A DNA stretch of 46,274 bases. It comes from an uncultured Phocaeicola sp. GTDB lineage: Bacteria > Bacteroidota > Bacteroidia > Bacteroidales > Bacteroidaceae. The notes under the pieces are model-generated. The model saw only the letters and a list, made by a program, of their open reading frames with translations. It had not been told where the DNA came from and ran no database searches. The stretch lies in NCBI GenBank assembly GCA_944321015.1, contig CALUJS010000020.1, positions 1 through 46,274 on the forward strand. The letters run 5' to 3'. Both the position numbers and the translations under genes were made by a program. This document shows positions 1-7,937 of this stretch, piece by piece. Within the stretch, counting starts at the first letter, position 1; each line of letters opens with the position of its first letter.

Positions 1-130
1 TAAATCGTAACCTATTACTATCAAGAGCAATTAACCTACGCTCATTTCCAATAAATTACACTCTTTTCGTAACTTCTATATGCAAACATACGGAAAAACG
101 GCGGAATAAGCGAATAAAAGCGCCGCCGGA

Positions 131-637
131 TTATCGTTGCTCCAGTTTTAGCAGGAATTTCTTTGCGTCCAGCCCGCCGCCGAAGCCGGTTAGCGAGCCG
201 TTGCTGCCGATGACGCGGTGGCATGGGGCGAACAGACAGATGGCATTGGCTCCGTTGGCGTTGGCCACGGCGCGCACCGCTTTCGGGATGCCGAGCCGGC
301 GGGCCATCTCGCCGTAGGAGATGGTTTGTCCGTAAGGGATTTCCAACAGTTGCCGCCACACGGCCTGCTGGAAGTCTGTTCCGGCAAACAGCAGGGGCAT
401 GTCGAAGGTCGTTCGTTCGCGATGGAAATACTCATCCAGTTGTCGGGCTGCCATGAGCGTGACGGCGGATGGCCCGTCTGCGCACTCGGCGTTCAGCAGC
501 GTCCGCAACCGTCGTTCCACTCGTCCCGGATGCAGTTCGGAGGTCCAGTTGCACAGGCAAAGTTTGTCCTCCAGCGAACCAAGAATCAGTTCGCCGCAGG
601 GAGACAGGTAGCGTTGGGTCAGAATCTTGTTTTTCAT
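131..637 (-). CDS. ogt: methylated-DNA--protein-cysteine S-methyltransferase
   Basis: A suicide DNA-repair protein that takes the alkyl group from O6-alkylguanine (or O4-alkylthymine) onto its own cysteine. The 168 residues show the C-terminal DNA-binding/methyltransferase domain from about residue 85 ('FQQAVWRQLLEIPYGQTISYGE') and the active-site motif PCHRV with acceptor Cys139, followed by 'GSNGSLTGFGGGL'. The N-terminal domain (about 1-80) is the short, poorly conserved ribonuclease-like fold. There is no Ada-type regulatory domain, so this is a stand-alone Ogt type. Its start lies 28 bp after the stop of the MFS exporter gene, so it is probably the last gene of the minus-strand operon beginning at 4515. 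Family assignment is secure; the exact alkyl preference cannot be read. Confidence 0.95.
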   Translation of the reverse strand: MKNKILTQRYLSPCGELILGSLEDKLCLCNWTSELHPGRVERRLRTLLNAECADGPSAVTLMAARQLDEYFHRERTTFDMPLLFAGTDFQQAVWRQLLEIPYGQTISYGEMARRLGIPKAVRAVANANGANAICLFAPCHRVIGSNGSLTGFGGGLDAKKFLLKLEQR

Positions 638-665
638 GAGATGTGTGTGTTAGTCGGAGCCGGTG

Positions 666-1892
666 TCAGGCTTGGCGGGTGGCCGGGCGCACATCGGGCA
701 ACCAAAAGGCGACGATGCCCAGCAGCGGCAACCATGTGCTGACGCGGAAAATGAATTCGATGCTCGTCAGGTCCGCCAGCCAGCCGAAGAAAGCCGAGCC
801 TATGCCGCCCAATCCGAACATCAGTCCGAAGAAGATGCCCGCAATCATGCCTACTTTGTCCGGTTTCAAGTCTGTGGCATAGACCACGATGGCCGAAAAC
901 GCCGATGCGATGATGAGTCCCGTGACGACGGATAAGGCGATGGTCCACCCCAGGTTGAGGTAAGGCATGGCCAGCGTGAAAGGTGCCGCGCCGAGAATGG
1001 AGAACAGGATGACGTATTTGCGCCCGTAGCGGTCGCCCAGGAACCCTCCGAACAAAGTGCCCGCAGCGAAAGCGGCCAGATAGGCGAAGAGGCAGTACTG
1101 CGATTGTTGTACCGTGAGGCTGAACTTCTCCATGAGAAAGAATGTGAAGTAGCTCGTCATGCAGGCGTTGAAGAAGTATTTGGAGAAAATCATCAGTACC
1201 AGAATGCCCAGGGCACGGCGCACCGTGTGCTCCGGCAGTGTGCAGATGCCTGTCGGACGGGTGCGGCGTTGGGCTTGTATCTGTGCCAGCTTCAGGCTGT
1301 ACCAATAGCCGATGCGTGTGAGCAGCAGTGCGGCAAGCAAGGCTGCCAGCGCAAACCATCCCACCGCGTGCTGTCCGAAGGGAATTACCAGCAGTGCCGC
1401 CAGCAGCGGGCCGATGGCATTGCCCCCGTTGCCGCCTACTTGAAAGATGGACTGGGCCAGACTCTTCTTTCCGCCCGATGCCAGTTGTGCCACGCGCGAT
1501 GCCTCCGGATGAAATACCGACGAGCCGCATCCAATCAATGACACCGAGAGCAGTATGGGCAGGAAATCCGGCGCGAAAGCCAGCGACACCAGTCCGACGA
1601 GTGTGAAACACATGCCCGTCGCCAGCGAGTAGGGCTGCGGATGGCGGTCGGCATACCGCCCTACGAACGGCTGGAGCACGGAAGAAGTCAGTTGGAATAC
1701 CAGCGTGATGAGGCCTATCTGTGCGAACGTGAAGCCGAATTTGGCTTTCAGCAACGGGTAGAGCGAAGGAATGACCGACTGTATCATGTCGTTCAGCAGG
1801 TGGCAGGTGCCGATGGTGAAGAGGATGGCGTATGCCGTGCCTTCCACCACATGCGGGTGCCCTTTAATCTTGTCCAGTACGTTGTGCGTCAT
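666..1892 (-). CDS. MFS exporter, fosmidomycin-resistance (Fsr) type
   Basis: An inner-membrane major-facilitator antiporter of 408 residues with about twelve hydrophobic segments. Segments closely resemble Escherichia coli Fsr as I recall it: 'HLLNDMIQSVIPSLYPLL' near residue 30, 'FHPEASRVAQLASGGKKSLA' near 125, 'IFSKYFFNACMTSYFTF' in the second half, and a C-terminal 'TSIEFIF..STWLPLLGI'. Fsr exports fosmidomycin; the natural substrate is unknown. I chose the ATG at 1892, which lies 13 bp after the stop of the upstream CDF gene. An upstream in-frame ATG at 1997 would lie inside that gene and adds residues unlike the family. Co-transcribed with the CDF transporter and probably ogt. Confidence 0.9.
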   Translation of the reverse strand: MTHNVLDKIKGHPHVVEGTAYAILFTIGTCHLLNDMIQSVIPSLYPLLKAKFGFTFAQIGLITLVFQLTSSVLQPFVGRYADRHPQPYSLATGMCFTLVGLVSLAFAPDFLPILLSVSLIGCGSSVFHPEASRVAQLASGGKKSLAQSIFQVGGNGGNAIGPLLAALLVIPFGQHAVGWFALAALLAALLLTRIGYWYSLKLAQIQAQRRTRPTGICTLPEHTVRRALGILVLMIFSKYFFNACMTSYFTFFLMEKFSLTVQQSQYCLFAYLAAFAAGTLFGGFLGDRYGRKYVILFSILGAAPFTLAMPYLNLGWTIALSVVTGLIIASAFSAIVVYATDLKPDKVGMIAGIFFGLMFGLGGIGSAFFGWLADLTSIEFIFRVSTWLPLLGIVAFWLPDVRPATRQA

Positions 1893-1905
1893 GTCTTCGT
1901 GCTTC

Positions 1906-2820
1906 TTATTCTTTCCGGGGTTCCACATGGATGTTGATGAAAGTGCCTTGTCCCAGCAGTTCACGCAGGCGCTGCTCCATGGCACGGGTGATTTCATGCG
2001 AGTGGGTCAGCGTAAGATTGCCGTCCATGCGGATATGCACGTCCACGGAGCAGTTGTTGCCGATGCGGCGCGTGCGCAGGTTGTGCGGTTGGCTTGCTTC
2101 GGGGAACTCCAGCAGCACCTTCCGGATGTCGGCCTCTATCTCTTCGGACAGCGAACGGTCCATCAGCTCTTCAAAGCTGGGGACTACCAATTTATAGGCC
2201 ATCTTCAGAATGAACAGGCTCACCACCACGGCGGCTATCGGGTCGAGCACACGCCAGTCATCGCCCAGCAGGATGGCTCCGCCGATGCCCAACGCCGTGC
2301 CGATGGACGAGAGCGCATCGCTACGGTGGTGCCAGGCATTGGCCACTACAGCTTGTGAATCCACACGCTTTCCCACAAGGGCGGTGTATTGGTAGAGCAG
2401 TTCTTTGGCCACGATGGATACCAGCGCGGCCACAAGCGCCATGCTGCCCGGCGCTTCGAGCGGTTGTCCCTGGATGACGTGCCAGATGGACATGCCGCCG
2501 TTCCACAGAATGCCCAAACCGACGAAAAACAGGATGACGCCGATGAGCGCCGTGGCCAGCGTCTCATATTTGCCGTGTCCGTAGTCGTGGCTTTCGTCTT
2601 GCGGCTTGTTGGAGATGCGCACGAAGAGCAGCACGATGATGTCTGTCACGAAGTCGGACAGGGAGTGTACGGCATCGGCTACCATGGCGGCGCTGTGACC
2701 CAGAATGCCGGCCGCGAATTTGAAGACGAGCAACAGCAAGTTGACGATGCTGCCCAATATGGTAACACGGTAGATGCTCCGTTCGCGTCGGGCCGTGTCG
2801 TTGTTACGTTCTGTTTCCAT
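1906..2820 (-). CDS. cation diffusion facilitator (CDF) transporter
   Basis: A proton-coupled divalent metal exporter in the inner membrane. The 304 residues have the six-helix CDF core (about 18-215) and a cytoplasmic metal-sensing domain (about 216-304). Metal-site signatures are H52xxxD56 in helix 2 ('VHSLSDFVTD') and H164xxxD168 in helix 5 ('AWHHRSDAL'), with the loop motif 'YGHGKYETL'. A helix-2 HxxxD is typical of zinc-specific members, whereas FieF/YiiP has DxxxD, so zinc is the best guess. The start lies 33 bp after the stop of the kinase fusion gene, and its stop is 13 bp before the MFS exporter, which indicates one operon. Confidence 0.93.
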   Translation of the reverse strand: METERNNDTARRERSIYRVTILGSIVNLLLLVFKFAAGILGHSAAMVADAVHSLSDFVTDIIVLLFVRISNKPQDESHDYGHGKYETLATALIGVILFFVGLGILWNGGMSIWHVIQGQPLEAPGSMALVAALVSIVAKELLYQYTALVGKRVDSQAVVANAWHHRSDALSSIGTALGIGGAILLGDDWRVLDPIAAVVVSLFILKMAYKLVVPSFEELMDRSLSEEIEADIRKVLLEFPEASQPHNLRTRRIGNNCSVDVHIRMDGNLTLTHSHEITRAMEQRLRELLGQGTFINIHVEPRKE

Positions 2821-2853
2821 TGTGAATCGTATTCTTGTCAGTTGTATGTTGTA

Positions 2854-4515
2854 TCAGTATGTGAAACTGCTGCCTCCCAGAAACTCGCGCAACAGTGAGG
2901 TGGGCGGCAGGTCGCGGTCGGGCACGGGCAGGAAATATTCCAGAAAGTGTCTCAGACGATAGGCTTCGGAATAGGCGGGCGATGACTCGGGCACTTGCCA
3001 CAATATGGGCTCTGCGTGGCTTTTCAGCACCGACAGTTCGAAGAGCAAGGCAGAATTGAACATGGCGTCCGCATTCTCCTGGAAGGGGAATATCCATTTG
3101 GCTTCCCCGGCACGCACGCTGGGCCAGCGCATGATGGTGTCCTCGGCCGAATAGCCACGGTATTTGTAGTCGCGTATGATGCGTCGCAGCAGACGGTTGT
3201 CCGTGGTGGGGATGTAGTTGTGATTGTCGAGCAGCGTGGTGGTCAAAGCCGACACGTAGACGCGATATTTGTTCTCCGTCGGGATTTGAGGCGTCAGTTC
3301 GGGATTGAGCGCATGGATGCCTTCGAGGATGAGTATCATGTTGTCGCGCAGCTGCAATTGCTCGCCGCGGAACTCGCGTTGTCCGGTGTTGAAGTTGAAG
3401 CGCGGCACGTCGATGCGCTCGCCCCGTATGAGAGCTTGCAGATGTTGGTTGAAGAGCTCGAGGTCGAGCGCATAGAGCGATTCGTAGTCGTATTCGCCGT
3501 TTTCGTCGCGCGGAGTGTGCTGGCGGTCTACAAAATAGTCGTCGAGCGAGATGGGGTAGGGATACTTCCCGTTGGCCATGAGTTGCACCGACAGCCGCTT
3601 GCTGAACGTCGTTTTGCCCGACGATGAAGGCCCGGCAATGAGCACAACACGCACGTCGGGACGGGCACAGATGTCGTCGGCTATCCGTGCTATGCACTTT
3701 TCCTGCAGGGCTTCGGCCACGTTGATGAGGTCGGTGGCGTGTCCTTCCTTGATGCCTTCGTTGATGTCGCCCACGGTGCTTACGCCCATGATTTCCTGCC
3801 AGCGGCGGTTTTCCTTGAATACGTCGAGCATCTTTTCCTGCTTTATCATCTCGCCCAGCGCCTTCGGGTTTTCGCGGTCCGGGAAGCGCAGCAGCAATCC
3901 GTCGTAGTATTTCACCAGGTCGAACAGATGCAGATGGCCCGTGCTGGGGAGCAGGCTGCCGTAGTAATAGTCTACGAATCCGTCGAGCGTATAATAATAG
4001 GTATAGAGGCGTCCTGTAGTGCGCAGCAGTTTCACCTTGTCGGTCATGCCTCGTTTCTCAAACAGACGGATGGCGTCGGCCGAATGTTCCTCAACGCGGT
4101 GGAAGGGCAGATCGGCTTCGATGAGTTCGGTCATGCGGCGCCTGATGCGGGCCACGTCGTCCAGCGTCGGTTCGCGCCCGATGCGCAGACTGCAGTAGAA
4201 CCCTTTCGACACGGGGTGCTCCAGCAGTATCTGTCCGTCGGGAAAGACGTCGGACACGGCTTTGCACAACACGAAGCAGAGCGACCGCACATAGGTGCGC
4301 AAACCCGATTCCGAGGAAATGTCGAGAAACTCCACGTCTTTGTTGTGGTATACGCGGAAGTTGAGACCTTCCACATGGTTGTTGACCTTTGCGCTCACCA
4401 CGCCATAGGGCATTTGCAGGCCGAAGCCCTTGTAAATGTCGAAAAGTGAGCTGCCAATGGGGAAGCTCCGGGCTTTTTCCGTATTTTTGCAATAGATTTG
4501 TACTTCCTGTTTCAT
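2854..4515 (-). CDS. ThrRS N-domain / uridine kinase-like fusion protein
   Basis: A soluble two-part protein of 553 residues. Residues 1 to about 220 resemble the TGS and editing-like N-terminal domains of threonyl-tRNA synthetase (N-terminal TGS-like strand pattern, then an SAD-like 'FHRVEEHSADAIRLFEKRG'). Residues from about 285 form a phosphoribulokinase/uridine-kinase domain with P-loop GPSSSGKTT (295-303), 'SLDDYFVDRQHTPRDENGEYD' acceptor region and 'ILEGIHALNPEL' as Walker B. Such fusions are widespread in Bacteroidetes and Thermotogae and are annotated as nucleoside or uridine kinases; the natural substrate is not settled by sequence. It is the first gene of the kinase-CDF-MFS-ogt operon and diverges from the Na/Pi-like gene at 4635. 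I see no -7 box in the 119-bp divergent gap. Confidence 0.87.
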   Translation of the reverse strand: MKQEVQIYCKNTEKARSFPIGSSLFDIYKGFGLQMPYGVVSAKVNNHVEGLNFRVYHNKDVEFLDISSESGLRTYVRSLCFVLCKAVSDVFPDGQILLEHPVSKGFYCSLRIGREPTLDDVARIRRRMTELIEADLPFHRVEEHSADAIRLFEKRGMTDKVKLLRTTGRLYTYYYTLDGFVDYYYGSLLPSTGHLHLFDLVKYYDGLLLRFPDRENPKALGEMIKQEKMLDVFKENRRWQEIMGVSTVGDINEGIKEGHATDLINVAEALQEKCIARIADDICARPDVRVVLIAGPSSSGKTTFSKRLSVQLMANGKYPYPISLDDYFVDRQHTPRDENGEYDYESLYALDLELFNQHLQALIRGERIDVPRFNFNTGQREFRGEQLQLRDNMILILEGIHALNPELTPQIPTENKYRVYVSALTTTLLDNHNYIPTTDNRLLRRIIRDYKYRGYSAEDTIMRWPSVRAGEAKWIFPFQENADAMFNSALLFELSVLKSHAEPILWQVPESSPAYSEAYRLRHFLEYFLPVPDRDLPPTSLLREFLGGSSFTY

Positions 4516-4634
4516 TTGCGTTTCGTTTGAAGTGTTGCAAGCAGCCTTTTCTCCGCTTGCGGAAAATGAGGAACTAAGATAGGCATAACTCGGATGTGAC
4601 GATGTGAAAACACTATTAAATAAGGAAAAACCAT

Positions 4635-6287
4635 ATGGCGATTTTGCTATTTTTAAAGCTTCTGGGTTCGCTTGCGCTTTTGGCCTTCGGTTTGAAGGTC
4701 ATGGTGGGCGACCTTCAACGTTATCCCCGTAGTTTGTGGCGTCATTATCCGGCTCGTGTGGCAGACAGTCGTGCGGGCGGTTTGCTGATGGGCACCGTGG
4801 CGGCCGGAGGCTTGCTTTCGCCGGTGGCGTCCGTGCTGATGGCCGCAGCGTGGGCCGACGCGGGTCTGCTTTCGTTGGGCCGTGCCGTGCCGGTGGTGCT
4901 GGGCGCGACATTTGGTGCCGGGCTTGCGGCGTGGGGCCTGTCGCAGGCCGACGGCGGCATGGGTGGTTTTGATGGCATGGTGCTCCTGATATTGTTGTCG
5001 GCATTGGTCTTGTCGGCTGTTCGCAAGGACGGTTGCCGTTCGGCCGGGCGTTGCCTGCTGGGCCTTTCGCTCGTATTGTTGGGTTTGGGATTGCTTCAAG
5101 GCTCCGTGCCCGGCACCGTGGGCGAGGCGGCACGCGGTTATGTGACTTCCTACTGTGTCGGCCATGGCGCTTCCCTGTCCGAACGTCCGGCCGTGTTGCT
5201 CGTGTTGGCCGGCGCGCTGTTTACTCTGTGCGTGCAGTCGCCCGTGGCGGTGATGGCCGGCGCCATGATGCTTTGCCCCGACGGGCAGGGCGATAGCCAC
5301 GTGTCTTTTGCGCTTACGTTGGGCTCTCAGCTGGGCGCGGCTGTTACGCCGACGCTGGTCACTGCCGTGTCGGGCGGATATCGGGCGCGGCGCGTGGCCG
5401 TGGTCTATCTGTTGTCCGTGGTTTTCGGTGTGGTTTGTGCAGGCGTGCTGTTGGGGCCTTGGTGCGACCGTTTGGGAGCGCATGTGGTTCCCGTCACGCT
5501 CTGTGCATCGGGTGCGGCAAGCGCGCTGTTGGTTTGGGCGGTCCGTTGGCCGGAGCGCGTGGCCTGCCGTCTGGTGCCTCCTCGTGGCGGCGAGGAAGAA
5601 CGCGTCCTGCCCCACATTGAAGGCGGATTGCCCGCCACGGCGGGAGAGGCTTTGCGCCGGGCCGCACTGGAGGTCGGACTTTTCACCCGCCGGGTGCACG
5701 CCCTGTTCGGCATGGTGAGGGACTTGCAGAACACAACGGGCGGAGGCGACTTTGCGCGTCAGGCCGGCAGGGCGGAGGATTACGCCGCCACGCTGCAACG
5801 CATGGAGGCCCACATTGCCGGTTATCTGGATTTGACCTGGGAGTCGTGGCCGATGGCGGAGCGGAGGGCCGAGGCCGTGAGGCTGAGGCGTGAAGTGGCC
5901 TGCCTAGGCGGGATGTTGGGCTGTTGCCATCGGTTGCTCGGGGTGACGGATTATAACTTTCACAGTCGCGCGTCGTTTACAGCGCGTCAACGCGAACATA
6001 TCGGACAGATGTTCCAGTTCGTCAATGAAGCCATGTTGCAGATGCCGGCTTTGCGCGACGGCACGGCGGATGCCGACGCCGGGCAGATGGCGGCCGACAT
6101 CGAGCGGGAGATAAACAGCTTCCGCGACCAGCTGCGCATGCAGAACGCGCTGGACATTGCAAACCGCGAGTACACATCCGCCGTGGGCATCATCTATATG
6201 GACATCATCATGGAGTGCGAGCGGCTGGCCGACTACGTGGCGTGTGTGACTTCTCCTTTACCCCTTCCGGAAGAACAAAGAAAGTAG
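4635..6287 (+). CDS. Na/Pi-cotransporter-like membrane protein with PhoU-like tail
   Basis: An inner-membrane protein of 550 residues with the NptA/YjbB layout: two inverted membrane repeats (about 1-310) and a cytoplasmic helical PhoU-like region (about 335-540). The architecture fits, and 'ADAGLLSLGRAVPVVLGATFGAG' aligns with the segment that follows the QSSSATT motif in the family. However, both QSSS signature motifs that bind substrate are eroded: the first reads LLSPVAS (60-66) and the second VQSPVAV (200-206). It may therefore transport something other than phosphate or act as a sensor. The ATG is preceded by an AAGGAA ribosome-binding sequence. It faces dusB convergently with only 25 bp between the stops. 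Confidence 0.8.
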   Translation: MAILLFLKLLGSLALLAFGLKVMVGDLQRYPRSLWRHYPARVADSRAGGLLMGTVAAGGLLSPVASVLMAAAWADAGLLSLGRAVPVVLGATFGAGLAAWGLSQADGGMGGFDGMVLLILLSALVLSAVRKDGCRSAGRCLLGLSLVLLGLGLLQGSVPGTVGEAARGYVTSYCVGHGASLSERPAVLLVLAGALFTLCVQSPVAVMAGAMMLCPDGQGDSHVSFALTLGSQLGAAVTPTLVTAVSGGYRARRVAVVYLLSVVFGVVCAGVLLGPWCDRLGAHVVPVTLCASGAASALLVWAVRWPERVACRLVPPRGGEEERVLPHIEGGLPATAGEALRRAALEVGLFTRRVHALFGMVRDLQNTTGGGDFARQAGRAEDYAATLQRMEAHIAGYLDLTWESWPMAERRAEAVRLRREVACLGGMLGCCHRLLGVTDYNFHSRASFTARQREHIGQMFQFVNEAMLQMPALRDGTADADAGQMAADIEREINSFRDQLRMQNALDIANREYTSAVGIIYMDIIMECERLADYVACVTSPLPLPEEQRK

Positions 6288-6312
6288 TATAAGGTTCTTT
6301 TCTCCTATTTCT

Positions 6313-7314
6313 TTAATCTGTTGCAGACATGTCGTTTCCCCATCGCTCGGCAATGAGGTCGAAGATGCGGAACAGCTCGTCAACCGTTTCGGCACGCAGC
6401 ATGGCCACGCGCGTGTCGCGGAAATTCGGCAGCCCCTTAAACAGCGGGGTGGCGGCCAGGTGGCGACGCACATGCAGGATGCCGCGCCGTTCGTCCAACC
6501 GGGCCACGCTCTGGCGCACCTGTTCGCGCAACACGTCGAGCTGCCAACCGAACGTGAGCGGCGGAAGCTGTTCTCCCGTGGCGAGATAGTGTTTCACCTC
6601 GTGGAATATCCACGGGCGTCCGAAGCTGGCCCGGCCTATCATCACGGCATCCACGCCATAACGGTTGAAGCATTCGGCGGCCCGTTCGGGCGTCGTCACG
6701 TCGCCGTTTCCGATGATGGGGATGCGCATCCGCTGATTCGCCTTCACTGCGCCGATGAGTGTCCAGTCGGCTTCGCCCGTGTACATCTGGGCGCGTGTAC
6801 GTCCGTGGATGGTCAGCGCCTCGATGCCGCAATCCTGCAACTGCTCGGCCAGGTCGACAATGATTTTGTGGTTGTCGTCCCATCCCAGGCGGGTCTTCAC
6901 CGTCACGGGGATGCGCACGGCATCGACCACGGCGCGCGTGATGCGCAACATCCGGGGCACGTCTTGCAGCAGTCCTGCGCCCGCTCCCTTGCCGGCCACG
7001 CGCTTCACGGGGCATCCGAAGTTGATGTCCAGAATGTCGGGCCCGGCCTCTTCCGCGATGCGTGCGGCTTCGGCCATCGCGTCGGGGTCTTTGCCATAGA
7101 TTTGTATGGCCACGGGGCGTTCCTCGTCGCTGATGGTGAGTTTCTGCATGGTCTTGTTCACCGAGCGCACCAACGCGTCGCTCGACACGAATTCGGAATA
7201 CACCAGGTCGGCGCCGAACCGCTTGCACATCAGGCGGAAAGCCGGGTCGGTGACGTCCTCCATCGGGGCGAGCGCCACGGGGCGTTCGCCCAAGTCAATG
7301 TCTCTAATCTTCAT
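6313..7314 (-). CDS. dusB: tRNA-dihydrouridine synthase DusB
   Basis: An FMN- and NADPH-dependent enzyme that reduces uridine to dihydrouridine in tRNA. The 333 residues give the full TIM barrel with 'APMEDVTDPAFR' at 16-27, the catalytic cysteine Cys101 in 'NFGCPVKRVAGKGAGAGLL', 'TVKTRLGWD', 'LTIHGRTRAQMYTGEADW', 'IIGNGDV' and 'MIGRASFGRPW', plus a C-terminal helical tRNA-recognition domain. The ATG at 7314 begins 'MKIRDIDLGERPVALAPM', the normal DusB N terminus. It lies 21 bp downstream of a TAACTTTG promoter box, which rules out an in-frame ATG further upstream that would begin inside the repeat at 7371-7411. Confidence 0.95.
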   Translation of the reverse strand: MKIRDIDLGERPVALAPMEDVTDPAFRLMCKRFGADLVYSEFVSSDALVRSVNKTMQKLTISDEERPVAIQIYGKDPDAMAEAARIAEEAGPDILDINFGCPVKRVAGKGAGAGLLQDVPRMLRITRAVVDAVRIPVTVKTRLGWDDNHKIIVDLAEQLQDCGIEALTIHGRTRAQMYTGEADWTLIGAVKANQRMRIPIIGNGDVTTPERAAECFNRYGVDAVMIGRASFGRPWIFHEVKHYLATGEQLPPLTFGWQLDVLREQVRQSVARLDERRGILHVRRHLAATPLFKGLPNFRDTRVAMLRAETVDELFRIFDLIAERWGNDMSATD

Positions 7315-7335
7315 CGGGATATGTTGTTGAGGCCA

Positions 7336-7343
7336 CAAAGTTA
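7336..7343 (-). promoter_or_regulatory. -7 promoter box for dusB
   Basis: The minus strand reads TAACTTTG, an exact match to the Bacteroidetes -7 consensus TAnnTTTG. It lies 21 bp before the dusB ATG, which fits a short leader. I see no clear TTTG -33 element. Confidence 0.6.
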
Positions 7344-7370
7344 CGAATAAAAATTCAAGTACGCGAGAAA

Positions 7371-7411
7371 GGGCGCGAGCGTCCATATGCCGGCTCGCGA
7401 GCGGGGATATG
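7371..7411. repeat. 22-bp CATATG palindromic array, short copy (2 units)
   Basis: Two cores 22 bp apart, CATATG at 7384 and GATATG at 7406, are separated by the palindromic spacer GGCTCGCGAGCG and preceded by a GCGAGCG half-site. This is the shortest member of the family found in eight gaps of this window. It lies between the dusB start and the stop of the small lipoprotein gene, both on the minus strand. Confidence 0.85.
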
Positions 7412-7426
7412 GCGGAACAACAGATG

Positions 7427-7663
7427 TCAATAGTGCCCGACGGAAGCCTGTTTCCTCATATTTTTCAGCGACGTATTGATGTTGTTTTTCATCAGATTTC
7501 CGTCGTGATGAGGGCAATAGGCCGAACCTTTCTTGATTTTCCTGTCGCATCCGGGATAGGAACAGTCGTCGTAGTGACTCGCAATGTCGAGCAATGCGCT
7601 GCATGAAGAGAGAAGACCAGACAGCAGGAAGAAAATGAGGACTTTTTTGAAGAGCGTTTTCAT
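7427..7663 (-). CDS. small cysteine-containing lipoprotein
   Basis: A 78-residue protein with a lipoprotein signal peptide: basic start MKTLFKK, a hydrophobic core, then lipobox LLSSC with lipidated Cys21. The mature part holds 'DDCSYPGCDRKIKKGSAYCPHHD', a C-x4-C-x9-C-x2-H pattern that could be a small zinc site or disulfide-bonded knot. I do not recognise a named family. It is probably anchored to the outer or inner membrane on the periplasmic side. It lies between dusB and the mechanosensitive channel gene, with repeat 7371-7411 just downstream. Its length, signal peptide and ordered Cys/His spacing make it credible despite its size. Confidence 0.65.
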   Translation of the reverse strand: MKTLFKKVLIFFLLSGLLSSCSALLDIASHYDDCSYPGCDRKIKKGSAYCPHHDGNLMKNNINTSLKNMRKQASVGHY

Positions 7664-7888
7664 GCGTGTTGCCTTTTAAAGAGTTTGGCGCAAAATTGGG
7701 CAAATTCCGGGAAAAGCGCGATTTCTGCTATGAAAGTTTTTGTTTTTTTTGGGGAAACAAATCGCTGACATAATACAAATTAAGCACTACAGACAACTAT
7801 TGAAAAGCGTGATAGGTTTTTATCTCATATTGAGGGGGATAGGCTCGGTAGCGGATGGACAGACGATATTCGGCCCGGCACATTTCCG

Positions 7889-7920
7889 TTTGCACTATCG
7901 GGAGAGAAAAGCTAACTTTG
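7889..7920 (+). promoter_or_regulatory. complete Bacteroidetes-type promoter of the channel gene
   Basis: TTTG at 7889-7892 (-33 element) and TAACTTTG at 7913-7920 (-7 element) are separated by 20 bp, the canonical spacing for the Bacteroidetes primary sigma factor. The box ends 17 bp before the ATG at 7938. This is the best-formed promoter in the window, and it decides the start of the downstream gene. Confidence 0.75.
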
Positions 7921-7937
7921 CCGGAAAACCTCAGACA

